A stretch of 64,000 nt of DNA, from positions 97,171 through 161,170 of the forward strand of contig QZCP01000157.1 in assembly GCA_003956705.1 (NCBI GenBank), given 5' to 3'. This DNA comes from Brevipalpus yothersi (Eukaryota > Arthropoda > Arachnida > Trombidiformes > Tenuipalpidae). Below the pieces are notes generated by a model. It searched no databases. It saw nothing but the letters and a program-made list of their open reading frames with translations, and was not told the origin of the DNA. Both the position numbers and the translations under genes were made by a program. Position 1 is the stretch's first letter; each line of letters starts with the position of its first letter. Positions 1 to 10,103 of the stretch are shown one piece after another.

Positions 1-851
1 GCTTCTTCTCCAGAGATTCGTGATAATAATAAGAAGAAAAAGAAATAGATGATTAAAAATGCGGGCAATTACCAAGAGAATGGGGCACAAAAATCATCGA
101 GCCATAAGCCAAGAAGCTTTTTTCACTCGGGATTATTAAGATGAATTGGCATTTGTTCGATGATATACAACAGAATTCAATATGATTTAGACAATGTTAA
201 ATGAGACAATCTTTGGGAAAATAAGATCATAACATCTAGAACAGCATCAAAGACTAGATAATGATAAAAATGATGAGTCTGTTGTCCAAGCCATTCATGT
301 TCTCATTCTCTCTTAAAATGATTAATCCCTGATTCATGAGAACACTTTACAGGGTGGACAAAAGAAAAAGGTAAAGAAAAAGTAATTGCAGTAAAAGCAT
401 GTCGCTAAAATGTATTCTTATATCCAATTGATTCCACTGGGTGAGGAGGTTTGGAAACCGTATTGCTTCCCGGCAGACACAACTGGTGGACCAGATACAT
501 GAATTTCTCAGACCATGGCTGGAATCCAACATAACTGTACCGAAAAATTCATATCGCTTTTGATCAATGGTGAGTTTTTTTGCTTTCAACTCTCAGAGAC
601 ATGAAGCTGCTGAAAGAGTTTCAGGCGTCCTTCAACCATCAGTTCAGAGTAACAGAATTCGGTAAACTAGTGACGAGCTATTCCCGATTCCTTAACTTGA
701 TTCACTTTTCACGTGGACTCTAGTCCACCATATCATGGTATCGAGGGAAAATAAGATTGCATCATCGGGGCCAGCCGATCACAGAAAATGAGAAGCTTGG
801 TCATGAACAATAGTTAAAACAAGTATTTTTTTTTCACTAAAAACTTAAATC
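1..851. other. Non-coding left edge, probable 3' flank of the ZCCHC gene
   Basis: No convincing coding region is visible. The minus-strand CCHC zinc-knuckle gene ends at 852, so at least part of this stretch should be its 3' UTR. A short minus-strand open frame at 347-589 has no recognisable domain and a composition like the surrounding DNA. Confidence 0.5.
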
Positions 852-2573
852 TCAATTTCTCAAGATCTGTTGAGTCTCCTCTTCGAAGCTCGGTCTTTTA
901 CAGTCATTTCCCAAGTGTCCAAAGCCTCCACAATTGTAACAGCTAACATTTTGCGAGGTAGGTTTTGCAGAATGAAAAGTTGCTGCTGCTTGAGCGAGAG
1001 TGTTCACACTGGTAGGGAACGTGGATGTCTGGATGCTCGGAAAAGTTGCAATTGGATTGCCAGTGGATTGAAGATGTGTCCAATATGGATTAGATGTGGT
1101 TGGTATTGAAGAGGCGGCAGCCATTGCCACCGAGTAATAGTACTGGAACAATTGTTCAGTGACCTGATTGGGAGGATAACTGTTTATGATGGGACCATGT
1201 GAAGGCAGAGGTGGTGGTGGAACGCAGAACCAGCATGGATTCAAAGATGATGCTCCCGATGGAGGTGGAGGTTGCACACCGTTTTGCATGGGACCCATTT
1301 GATTAACCGAATTTTGGCATGAAGCGGAACTGGAAGATGGAGGGGGAGTAGTTGAAGGTGTAGTTCCCAAAGAATTGTTATTACTAGAATCATATTGATC
1401 ACCAGTGCAGTGACAATTAAATTGTCTATTATTGAAAGGTAACGGGGAAGGGGAGGCTGTCTTATGACTTCGTCCATCGACAATTTTGGGCAATTCATGG
1501 GCTAATGATCGACAGTCCAGATAATCAGTTGGCTGAGAAGAAAGTGGAGGGGGAGGAGGAGACTTGACATGAGGCTTATTCAATGTAAAATGTGATTGCG
1601 AATGATTCATCTCTGTTAAAGGAAGAGGAGGAGGTGGTGGGGGTGGAGGTGATAAAATGGAACTTGTGCTAACAGTAGCGGCAAGAGCGTACATCATTGA
1701 ATCCATTGTTGATTGAACTTTTTGAAGCTGCTCACTGAGTAGGGTTTGTTGATCAAATGTGAACGCAGGATGATGAATGGCCAGTGTGTGTAGAAGAATG
1801 ATTTCCGAATAGAAATTTTCATCCAATATAATGTGTGGATAAATATCATTATCGTTTAAAGGACGATTATTTAACATTGAGTCCACACAATTTGATGATT
1901 TTGAGGAGGAAACTGATTGACTTGAACTCATTGGTGAACGAGTTGTTGGATAGTTTAGTGAGCCAATCACATTGCCAAATAATCGTCGAGTAATATTTTC
2001 CAATGATAATTGATTTCGCAATGCTTTGTATACTATACTGGCACAAACTCGATTTGTACTGGATAAAAGACACAAATAGACGACTATTTTTGATCTTGGT
2101 GAACTTAAATGTTTATCCATTGAATTTGTATCATTTATTGATGATGATGATGATGGACTAATCAAATTACTGCCATCACCAGAGCTACTGAGACTACTCT
2201 GGCTACCACCTCCATTAGAAATCTTTTCGTCACCAGTTACTGAGCTGCTTACGGTATGATCGCTAGCCTGTAGATGAGATTGATGTTGTGCTGGATGGGC
2301 TGGTTGATGATGGGTTGTTCGAATCACTGTGGAAGATTCAGCAAGCCAATCCATTGCAGCAAGCTTTTCATATTCTTCCGGTGAATTTGCTCTTGTTTCA
2401 GCTTCACGTAGTGAATTATAGTCTCTTTTGGCTGCTTGTTCAAGAAAAGTGGCAAAAAATCTCCATTCCAATGGTATACACAAATTGAGTAGACCACACA
2501 TCAATTCAATCCTCTTGCCACCGGGAAGCTTATTGAACCATTCGAAAACATCTTCTTTACAAATAACCACCAT
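852..2573 (-). CDS. ZCCHC2/ZCCHC14-like CCHC zinc-knuckle protein
   Basis: Single-exon frame of 573 residues. The N-terminus (about residues 8-70: VFEWFNKLPGGKRIELMCGL, then a segment with RDYNSLREAE) resembles the conserved N-terminal helical region of animal ZCCHC14/ZCCHC2 as I remember it. The middle is low complexity: Ser-rich runs, poly-Pro tracts and Asn/Gln-rich stretches, as expected of a disordered scaffold. Near the C-terminus there is one retroviral-type zinc knuckle, CYNCGGFGHLGNDC (C-x2-C-x4-H-x4-C), suggesting single-stranded RNA binding. Vertebrate ZCCHC14 takes part in TENT4-linked RNA tailing; whether this protein does is inference. The SAM domain of ZCCHC14 is not obvious here. 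The start is the only Met ahead of the conserved region and is followed upstream by GA repeats. Family assignment is moderate; the zinc knuckle is certain. Confidence 0.65.
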   Translation of the reverse strand: MVVICKEDVFEWFNKLPGGKRIELMCGLLNLCIPLEWRFFATFLEQAAKRDYNSLREAETRANSPEEYEKLAAMDWLAESSTVIRTTHHQPAHPAQHQSHLQASDHTVSSSVTGDEKISNGGGSQSSLSSSGDGSNLISPSSSSSINDTNSMDKHLSSPRSKIVVYLCLLSSTNRVCASIVYKALRNQLSLENITRRLFGNVIGSLNYPTTRSPMSSSQSVSSSKSSNCVDSMLNNRPLNDNDIYPHIILDENFYSEIILLHTLAIHHPAFTFDQQTLLSEQLQKVQSTMDSMMYALAATVSTSSILSPPPPPPPPLPLTEMNHSQSHFTLNKPHVKSPPPPPLSSQPTDYLDCRSLAHELPKIVDGRSHKTASPSPLPFNNRQFNCHCTGDQYDSSNNNSLGTTPSTTPPPSSSSASCQNSVNQMGPMQNGVQPPPPSGASSLNPCWFCVPPPPLPSHGPIINSYPPNQVTEQLFQYYYSVAMAAASSIPTTSNPYWTHLQSTGNPIATFPSIQTSTFPTSVNTLAQAAATFHSAKPTSQNVSCYNCGGFGHLGNDCKRPSFEEETQQILRN

Positions 2574-5215
2574 TTTTTATTATTATTTTCTTCTTCCACC
2601 TTCCTCACAGAGGGGAGAGAGAGAGAGAGCTTTTCACTGATAAATTTTTTTTCTCAATCCTCTAATCACAACGTGTGTGAATGTGTGATGGTGATTAATT
2701 GCCCTTAATGAATGGCTGATGGTAATGATTACTTGGAGGACACACAAACACGTACAAAGAGAGTGAGAGAGAGAGAGAGAGAGAGACAGAGAAAGAGAGA
2801 TATTCTTCGCAAATATTAGTAGCGGTATTGAGATGAGATAAAGATGAAAGACGTATTTTTGTATATAATAAGAAAATGTGATGACCAATCAATCACTAAC
2901 AATGGCTTAAATATGATATGAGATCAAATAGAGATGTGTAAGAGAAAAAGGGAGAGAGAGAAAAGAGACAAAAAAAAACAGAAAACAAAATGCAAATAAG
3001 CACCAAAACAAAGCCGAAAAGAAAAACGAAAGTGAGATAAAGAGAGATGCACCGGATTTAAATGTGTTTGGTATGTATATGTGTATATATCTGTGAATGT
3101 GTGTGTGTGTGTGTTTCAAGCACAGATGCTCACAACTTTAATCATATACATGAAGCAAGATAGATAGATGTGTATACACCACCATCAAATGACCAATCAC
3201 AAATGACTTGATAAACACACACTTATATGTAATTCAATTTTGTATAAGAGTTGTTGATGAAAACAGTTGCTTTAAGGAGAGACACACAGAAAGAGAAACA
3301 CACGCACAGAGAAGATGCAGTTAGATAATAAGAGTTGAAGATGGAGAGAAAGGAAGAAATTGAATTATTTGATAATCCAATGTCTTTTTTTCGCATGTAT
3401 ATATTAATCCAAACACACAAACACATAGACCGAGTAAACCGACAGAAATAATCTTCACTCATCAAGCAACATTCGCAATGTTGAACATTCTGTTTTGAGC
3501 TCTCTTCTCTCAGGCGCACACAGCTTTGAGAGCGCCAACACCGAATGTGATTCAATTTTCGATTATCGTTAATTAATTAACCAGAGAGAGAGAGAGATTG
3601 TCGAATTGAAACCTTTTCTATTTTTCTTGGGATTGAGATTAGAGGATGTCAATTTTTTCTACATGAATAGTGATTCATTGTGGTCATTTCTTTGAGGAGA
3701 ACAGGTCAAGAGTTGAGAGAATTTGTTCAAATTGGGAGTTAACGATGATGGTTATCAAAGGAATTCATGTGAGGCCTAACATTCGAGAAAGTTCGAGTTC
3801 ATGAGATGATCTCTGCTTGATTGATAGAATGGATTTGAATGGAAAATTTTCTGATCAAGGGAGATGCATCAGATTTTTGAGGATATGATGATTATTTACG
3901 ACAGTGAATCGATTGATTCTAACAATTCTAATGAAAGTTCTGGAAGATGGAACATGAATGAAGTCCATTTCGATCGTGAATTGTATGAGGGATGAGAAGC
4001 TTCAAGATTTGTGAATTCGAGCGAGATATCTTATCCTTGAAAATCATTTTTCATCTACGATCATCAGAGAAGCTTTCATTTACCTACATATATCAGTGAT
4101 TGCTCTTGTGTAGATATTGATGCAGCTGTCTCCTTGTTTGGCTCAATTTGATCATTCTGCGGGGAATTTCTTGATTAAAAAAATTTAAATTGGGTTACAA
4201 GAACAATCCGCTATTTAGAAAGATTTTTTTTCGAGTAATTCATCCATTCTGTCAATGCATACAGAACTAATACTCATTTCGTATTGCAAGTCGAGTAGTC
4301 CTGTAAGTTCCTGGATGGTTATTTTAATTGATTCTGAGGAATTTCAATGATCCGTATATTTCATATATCGATACATGGAAAATACTTTGATACACACTGG
4401 ATGAAAATTGTTGATGAGATTGAGAGCATTGAAGAAGCTCAGCGATGGAAATTGAGTCACTTCCCCAATTCTATCTTTTTGGTGTCTGAGATCTCTGAAA
4501 TTCGGGTTTGAAATCCAGTTAATGCTTTTTGGCCTCGCTGTACTGGTTAGAAGTTTTTGGGTGATAATTTCTGCTCCAACGAAAGGAATAATGAGCTAAA
4601 GTTCTTCTTATGAAGGCTCATCAGAAGTCTCAAACGTCAACCCTCTCCAAAATCTTCTTGTTCGAGTCAGTCTCCATATTCAAATCATATTTTAGAAATA
4701 TGGTATTATTGACACAAGGAATACAAAGACCTCTCCGCTATAAATTTTTGGTGGACAATTTCTCAAAATCATTTCGTTGAGCATACTGTTGAAAACTTTT
4801 CCAAAGCATTTTACACTTTCAGGGCTGTAAGGAGGGTAAAAATTAGGCAATGTCAAATCTTCGAATATCAGTGGGAACTTTGAAAATTAAGAATATCAGG
4901 TGAGAATACTCATTTACGTTCTGAAAGAATCTAACAATTAAAAGATTCTCCTTTTATCAGTTAGAAAACCGGCCTCGTCAAGACTTCAAACTTGGCGCTT
5001 TGTTTGTATACATTGAAAAACACGTTCAAATTGCAACATGTGAGTTTGATTTGTGTTTATTGATTGACTTTTAAATTGTTTTTAAAGTCCCTTTAATTTT
5101 GTTAAACACGTTCCTGATTTGGAGTTATTACACATCTGATTAAATCATATATTAATTCTCACAATTTTCATCCGTTTGATGTGTTACTTTTTCTACTTTC
5201 ACCGTTCATATCGTC
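2574..5215. other. Divergent intergenic region with GA/TG microsatellites
   Basis: About 2.6 kb between the divergently transcribed ZCCHC-like gene (-) and NSUN2 (+). It contains GA-rich tracts near 2610-2635, 2761-2801 and 2940-2975, and a TG tract near 3098-3114. The open frames here are simple-sequence translations (runs of SLSLS, THTHIH) without domains. Promoters of both genes should lie here, but I cannot place them. Confidence 0.5.
2761..2801. repeat. (GA)n microsatellite
   Basis: Near-perfect GA dinucleotide run interrupted by single substitutions, lying upstream of the minus-strand ZCCHC-like gene, probably in its 5' UTR or promoter region. Confidence 0.9.
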
Positions 5216-7574
5216 ATGGGTAGCAAGAAGCGACTTAAGCGAGGTTTTCGAAAAAAGAATAAAGAAGGAGCCGGCAAAAAGGGTCAACCATTAAATTATG
5301 AAAATATTGTTAAGGAAAATGAATTTTTCGAATCATACTATAAAGCACAAGGTATAGTCCCGGATGAAGAGTGGACATCGTTTATGAATCATTTGCGAGA
5401 AGAGCTGCCATCAGCTTTTCGTATAAATCGCTGCTTGATGGGACAAACTCAACGATTGAAAGAATTAATTCAAGATAAATCATTCACCGACATTGTCAAT
5501 CCTGATGGAAGTCGAGCATCAGCCATCTCACCTCTTCCCTGGGACCCAGAAGGATTGATGTTTCAATTGAATTATTCAAGGGTCGAAATTCGTAAATCTG
5601 AATCACTCCAGAGATTACATTCTTTTCTTCAATTCGAGTCTGAAAATGGCTACATAACTCGCCAAGAATCTGTGTCCATGCTTCCACCATTAGTTTTAGA
5701 TGTACAATCTCATCATAAAGTTCTGGATGCATGTGCCGCACCAGGATCGAAAACAGCTCAAATAATCGAGATGCTTCAAATAGGTTCCGACGATGGTGAT
5801 ATCATCGGAACGCGAACACCTCAAAGGTAAATTTCATCTATTCATATCTTTCTTGTTGATAATAATCAATTGACTTACCTCCATATCATTTTACTTTTCA
5901 ATAGCACCGGAATGGTTGTAGCGAATGATGTTGATAATCGACGATGCTACATGCTTGTTCATCAATCTAAGCGCCTTCATTCACCTTGTTTTGTAATTTG
6001 TAATCATGATGCGGGTCAATTCCCTAACTTTGAGATGAACTCCTCTGACGGTAACGAGCTGCTCAAGTTTGATCGAATACTTTGCGATGTTCCATGTACA
6101 GGTGATGGCACAATTAGAAAAAATATAGATGTCTGGAGAAAATGGTCCATACAGAATGGTAATAATTTTCATGGAATGCAAGTGAGAATTGCCAAACGTT
6201 CCTTAGAACTCTTGAATAAAGATGGTATCATGGTTTACTCAACATGTTCACTTAATCCAATCGAAGACGAAGCTGTGATTGCAGCTTTACTCAATCAAAG
6301 TCAAGGTGGGGTCGAATTGCTCGATGTTGTTGACAAAATCAAGGGACTTAAGTTCTTACCTGGACTGAAAAAGTGGACAGTGATGCAGAAAGATAAAAAA
6401 GTTGTCACCTCTGTTGACGAAGTTGATGAAATCTATCGAACTCAGATTCGTAAATCTATGTTTACTCCTAATAATGTTGAAGCACTTCATCTTGATCGAT
6501 GTGTTCGAGTACTTCCTCACTATCAGAACACTGGCGGATTTTTCATTGCTGCCTTGAAAAAAACAGTCGATTTTCTGCCTTGGGAAACTGTGAAGAAAGA
6601 AAAAGTTGACGAGAATGATGGAGAGCCAAAGGCTGAAGGAGGAGGTGATGGAGAAGATTCAGAATTTCCTCCTTCCAAAAGGCCCAGAAAATATAAAGGT
6701 TTTCGAGAAGATCCGTTCTATTTTTTCACAAAAGATACTCCTGAATGGATTCTGTTAAAAAACTTTTTCAAAATCTCAGATGATTTCCCTGTTCATCAGT
6801 TAGTATCACGATCAACTAAGACTAAGCGCAATATTTATTTCTTGAGTGAATCTGCCCGTGATATGATTCTCAAAAACGAGAAGAAGATTAAAGTAAGTTT
6901 CTCAATAGGTTTTGAAATGAAATAGAAATCTCATATTTCCTCTTTCACAGTTCATCAACGCTGGAGTACGTATGTTTTGTCGCGCTGATGACAAAGTGGC
7001 TGACTGTAATTATCGTATAGCTCAAGAGGGTCTTCCATCCATTCTACCTTATTTAGATCCTGAACTTCTCATATGCTTAGATCAGGAAGAAATTATCACC
7101 TTGATGAAGCATGAGATAACTTTCCATGAACTTTTAAGGGGAGAAACTCAAGAAAAACTTAAAACTATTCGAGGTGGGTCATCTGTTGTCATCCATCGTA
7201 AAGCTGAAGCCGGTCAGAATATGCTCATGGCCATTTGTGTATGGAAAGGCAAAGATACTTTGCGTCCCTTCATAGCAAAATCTGAACGAATACATTTCTT
7301 GAGAATATGTGGTGTTGACACGGTAGAGTTAGGTAAGTGTATAATGCCTTTTTTTGCAATCGATCTGACCATGCAAATATCCATTCAAATGCTTACCCTT
7401 GAACTTCCAGAGCAAGAGAAAATCGATGCCTTTAAAGAGAAGATGCAACGAAAACAAGCTAGGATCGATGAACGCAACAAAGCTCCTGATTCCTCTACTG
7501 TCGTGGAAGAGAAAATCACCAAGATTGAAGAAGAAACCAAGTCAGTGGATGACAAAGAACCATTACTAGTGTGA
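5216..7574 (+). CDS. NSUN2: NSUN2, tRNA (cytosine-5) methyltransferase
   Basis: Four exons: 5216-5826, 5905-6892, 6951-7332, 7411-7574, all with GT...AG introns of 58-78 bp and continuous frame; 714 residues (human about 767). It methylates cytosine-5 in tRNAs and other RNAs using SAM. Visible motifs: a basic Lys/Arg-rich N-terminus (nuclear/nucleolar type), SAM motif I DACAAPGSKTAQ (about 171-182), the NSUN2-type VVANDVDNRRCYMLVHQ after the first intron, motif IV DVPCTGDGT with the releasing Cys near residue 268, and motif VI STCSLNPIEDEAV with the catalytic Cys near 318. Both cysteines are intact. The C-terminal third carries the NSUN2-specific extension and an acidic Lys/Glu tail. An adjacent region (19.8-20.2 kb) holds a degenerate duplicate of exons 2-3. 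Start: first Met in frame, followed by a typical basic leader. Confidence 0.95.
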
Positions 7575-8525
7575 CCTGTTCTAAGAAATCTTTGAATCAT
7601 TAAACATTTGGAATTGTGTGACCGGAATATCATTATCCCATTTTCAGAAGTTTTGAATTTCGTAAGATGCATGCTCTGAATCTACTGAGGATTAACATTC
7701 TCTCCTCTTGCCCTAGTTCTGATGTTAGAAAAGAGTTGCGAAATACTCATGAACCGTGTGAGTTTTCAAGATTATCTTCATGAGCATTTCATCAATCAAC
7801 ATTCTCTCTCTCTCTTTCCAGAGATAGTACTTAATTCTCTTTTAACTCAATACTTATCTCGTATTCCTTGGAAAACCATAAGGAAAAATTCTGTCCAATT
7901 TTTCTAATCTTCTCACAAGAGGTATTGAATTTCCTAGAATCGTCACCCAGACTTTCTTTCGCGATTAACTGATCACGATTATTTTGCAGACTTTTCATCG
8001 CAACTTTTTTCCCAGTCAAACATTACTCCCTCCGATCAACGTGATACTGATTTTTTCTTTTTCCAACATTCTGATCAATCCTCATGGAAAATCTTCTCCC
8101 TTTGAAAACTAAGTTTCCTGCTCAACATCATCTCCATCAATAAACACCTTACCAGAGAGGAGAGGCTTGGTTGTTGAGCCTGTTCTTGACAGACTCTCCT
8201 TGAATAGAGCTTTTCTCACTGTTCAAACATAACATTCAACTAGTCCGTTCACCTGAAAAGTGAATTGTTATCATTCTTTGTTTATGTTTCATTTTGTAAG
8301 ATAATTTTCTGTGTGAATGATTTAGTGACCATCATCATTATCACCACCGCAAAAATTTTCACAATTGCCATCATGCAATCAGTGTCTGTCGTTCATTCAT
8401 TATGGAGATTCAATATGATTGTGATTCTTAATCAGATATTTCTTTGCGTAGACAATCAAATGTGTTAAACAACTTATTTTTCTTCTTCTTTCTGGACATC
8501 ATCATTATCAGGGTGTGAAATCATC
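7575..8525. other. Intergenic, NSUN2 3' region and ZIP 5' region
   Basis: No gene recognised. AATAAA-type sequence near 8139 could serve NSUN2 polyadenylation. A candidate acceptor (ttatcag) at about 8505-8511, just before the ZIP start, suggests the transporter has an upstream non-coding exon. Confidence 0.4.
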
Positions 8526-9578
8526 ATGGAAACATATGTGATATATCAGATGTTTTTTGCGATCACCATGTTTATTGGTACCTTTCTATCATATTATCTA
8601 CCAATTAAGCTGATCGGTCGATTGTCAGAAAATTCTTATCAACAAGCCACCTTATTGAGCCATTGTAATCTACTTTCTGCTGGAATATTTATTGCAATAT
8701 GTTTTCTTGGTCTATTTCCAGTCGTTAGAGAAGAATTTGATGAATTCTTCAAGGAAGCATCCATACACTCGGTCACATATCCTGTGGCTGAATTTACCAT
8801 TCTCTTAGGCTTCTTCTTAGTCATTACCTTAGAACAGATTATGATAAATTGTCGATCCAAAAAGCCACCCGTTCTGTACTTGGATGACATTCAAGAACAA
8901 TCTCATCATTTGCTTGAGGACAATAATCATCATCATTCATCTTCAATCAGGGAAGCTGAATCATCACGAATTGCTGACAAATCTGGTGTTCAACTTGCTC
9001 TCAGCAATGGAGTTAACGATGGTGACAGTCAAAATCATCAAAGTTTGAATCCAAACTCTCATCACTCACATCATCATCACTCTGGTCATCATCATGACCA
9101 TTTGGCGGACATGAATCCTCGAGATATATCATTTTTTATGCTATTTTTTGCCACTGGTGTTCATTCTATTTTTGAAGGAATGGCATTGGGATTAATGAAA
9201 ATTCCAAGTCAAGCATTGCATCTCTATATCGGGATCATACTTCATGAATGCCTTGTAGCAATTGCATTAGCCATAAATTCAACTCAAGTATCGGGGAACA
9301 TTCGCTTCGGTGTTCTATTCTCATCGACAGTACCAGTCGGGATAGTTCTGGGGGTTCTTGTCGGCTATACGAAAGGACCTGTTGGAAGACTAATCTCATC
9401 GATATTCCAAGGACTGGCCGCTGGAACTTTCATACACGTTGCTTTTTATGAGCTTATTCCTCATGAACTATCTGATTCTAATGCTTCGGGCTCTGTTAAA
9501 CTTTTCAAGATATTCGTTCTCTTCCTTGGATTCATGATAATGGCTTTCATCGGATTTATCACATCTGACGCTCATTGA
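8526..9578 (+). CDS. ZIP-family zinc transporter (SLC39A1/2/3-like)
   Basis: Uninterrupted 350-residue frame encoding a multi-pass membrane protein that would move Zn2+ into the cytosol. Three hydrophobic segments (about 5-25, 40-65, 85-105) precede a long His-rich cytosolic loop (about 120-195, including clusters such as HHSHHHHSGHHHDH), followed by five more segments. The ZIP signature is clear: HSIFEGMALGL in TM4 and HECLVAIALAI in TM5 supply the His/Glu metal-site residues. Length and topology match the ZIP I subfamily. The start MET is the first Met and is followed directly by TM1. A polyadenylation signal AATAAA lies at 9897-9902. Confidence 0.93.
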   Translation: METYVIYQMFFAITMFIGTFLSYYLPIKLIGRLSENSYQQATLLSHCNLLSAGIFIAICFLGLFPVVREEFDEFFKEASIHSVTYPVAEFTILLGFFLVITLEQIMINCRSKKPPVLYLDDIQEQSHHLLEDNNHHHSSSIREAESSRIADKSGVQLALSNGVNDGDSQNHQSLNPNSHHSHHHHSGHHHDHLADMNPRDISFFMLFFATGVHSIFEGMALGLMKIPSQALHLYIGIILHECLVAIALAINSTQVSGNIRFGVLFSSTVPVGIVLGVLVGYTKGPVGRLISSIFQGLAAGTFIHVAFYELIPHELSDSNASGSVKLFKIFVLFLGFMIMAFIGFITSDAH

Positions 9579-10103
9579 AGTTGTTTCGATTGGAGTGATG
9601 AATTGATTTCGTGGATCGATTGGTATTGATTGAGTGGAATATCTCTCCTAAGAATCTCTGTTCAGTTTATCAGCCCGAAAAGTTAGTTATTCAAACCTTT
9701 CGGAAGGTCGTTTCTGGATACTGAACACAATCTGAGCATCAACCCTCATGGATCTCTCAAGAAAGAATCTATAATTTTGAAGACATACAATGAAAAAATT
9801 CTCTCAGCTTTTGAAAAGCAAATCAGTTAATGGAACCGTCCATTCATTTATTTTTCCCTGTGATTTGACAATTATGAAAAATTATCTATCAAGTTCAATA
9901 AATTATTCTGAACAAAAAACATTTAATGAAATTCGATGAAATTTCTTTACCATTTCACAGTGTTCAATTGTTTCTTGGATTTCTCCAAAGGAATATTTTC
10001 ATGATGTACTTCTCTCTCATCATTCTGACATCCACCTGTTACAATTATCCAGTGGAATGGTCAGCTCGTGCTTTGATGTTGTTAGTTTTCCATCTATTTT
10101 CTC
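9579..10103. other. Intergenic between ZIP and amylase genes
   Basis: Contains the ZIP 3' UTR with AATAAA at 9897-9902 and then the amylase promoter/5' UTR. A short open frame at 9926-10180 overlaps the amylase signal peptide in another frame and is not credible. Confidence 0.5.

Noticed and set aside
347..589. 80-codon minus-strand frame at left edge
   Set aside because: No homology recognised and it lies in the expected 3' UTR of the neighbouring gene.
2634..3119. Minus-strand hydrophobic Ser/Leu frames
   Set aside because: Translations of (CT)n and (TG)n simple repeats in the upstream region of the ZCCHC-like gene.
8265..8468. Hydrophobic open frame before the ZIP transporter
   Set aside because: AT-rich chance frame not in phase with the transporter; more likely 5' UTR or intron.
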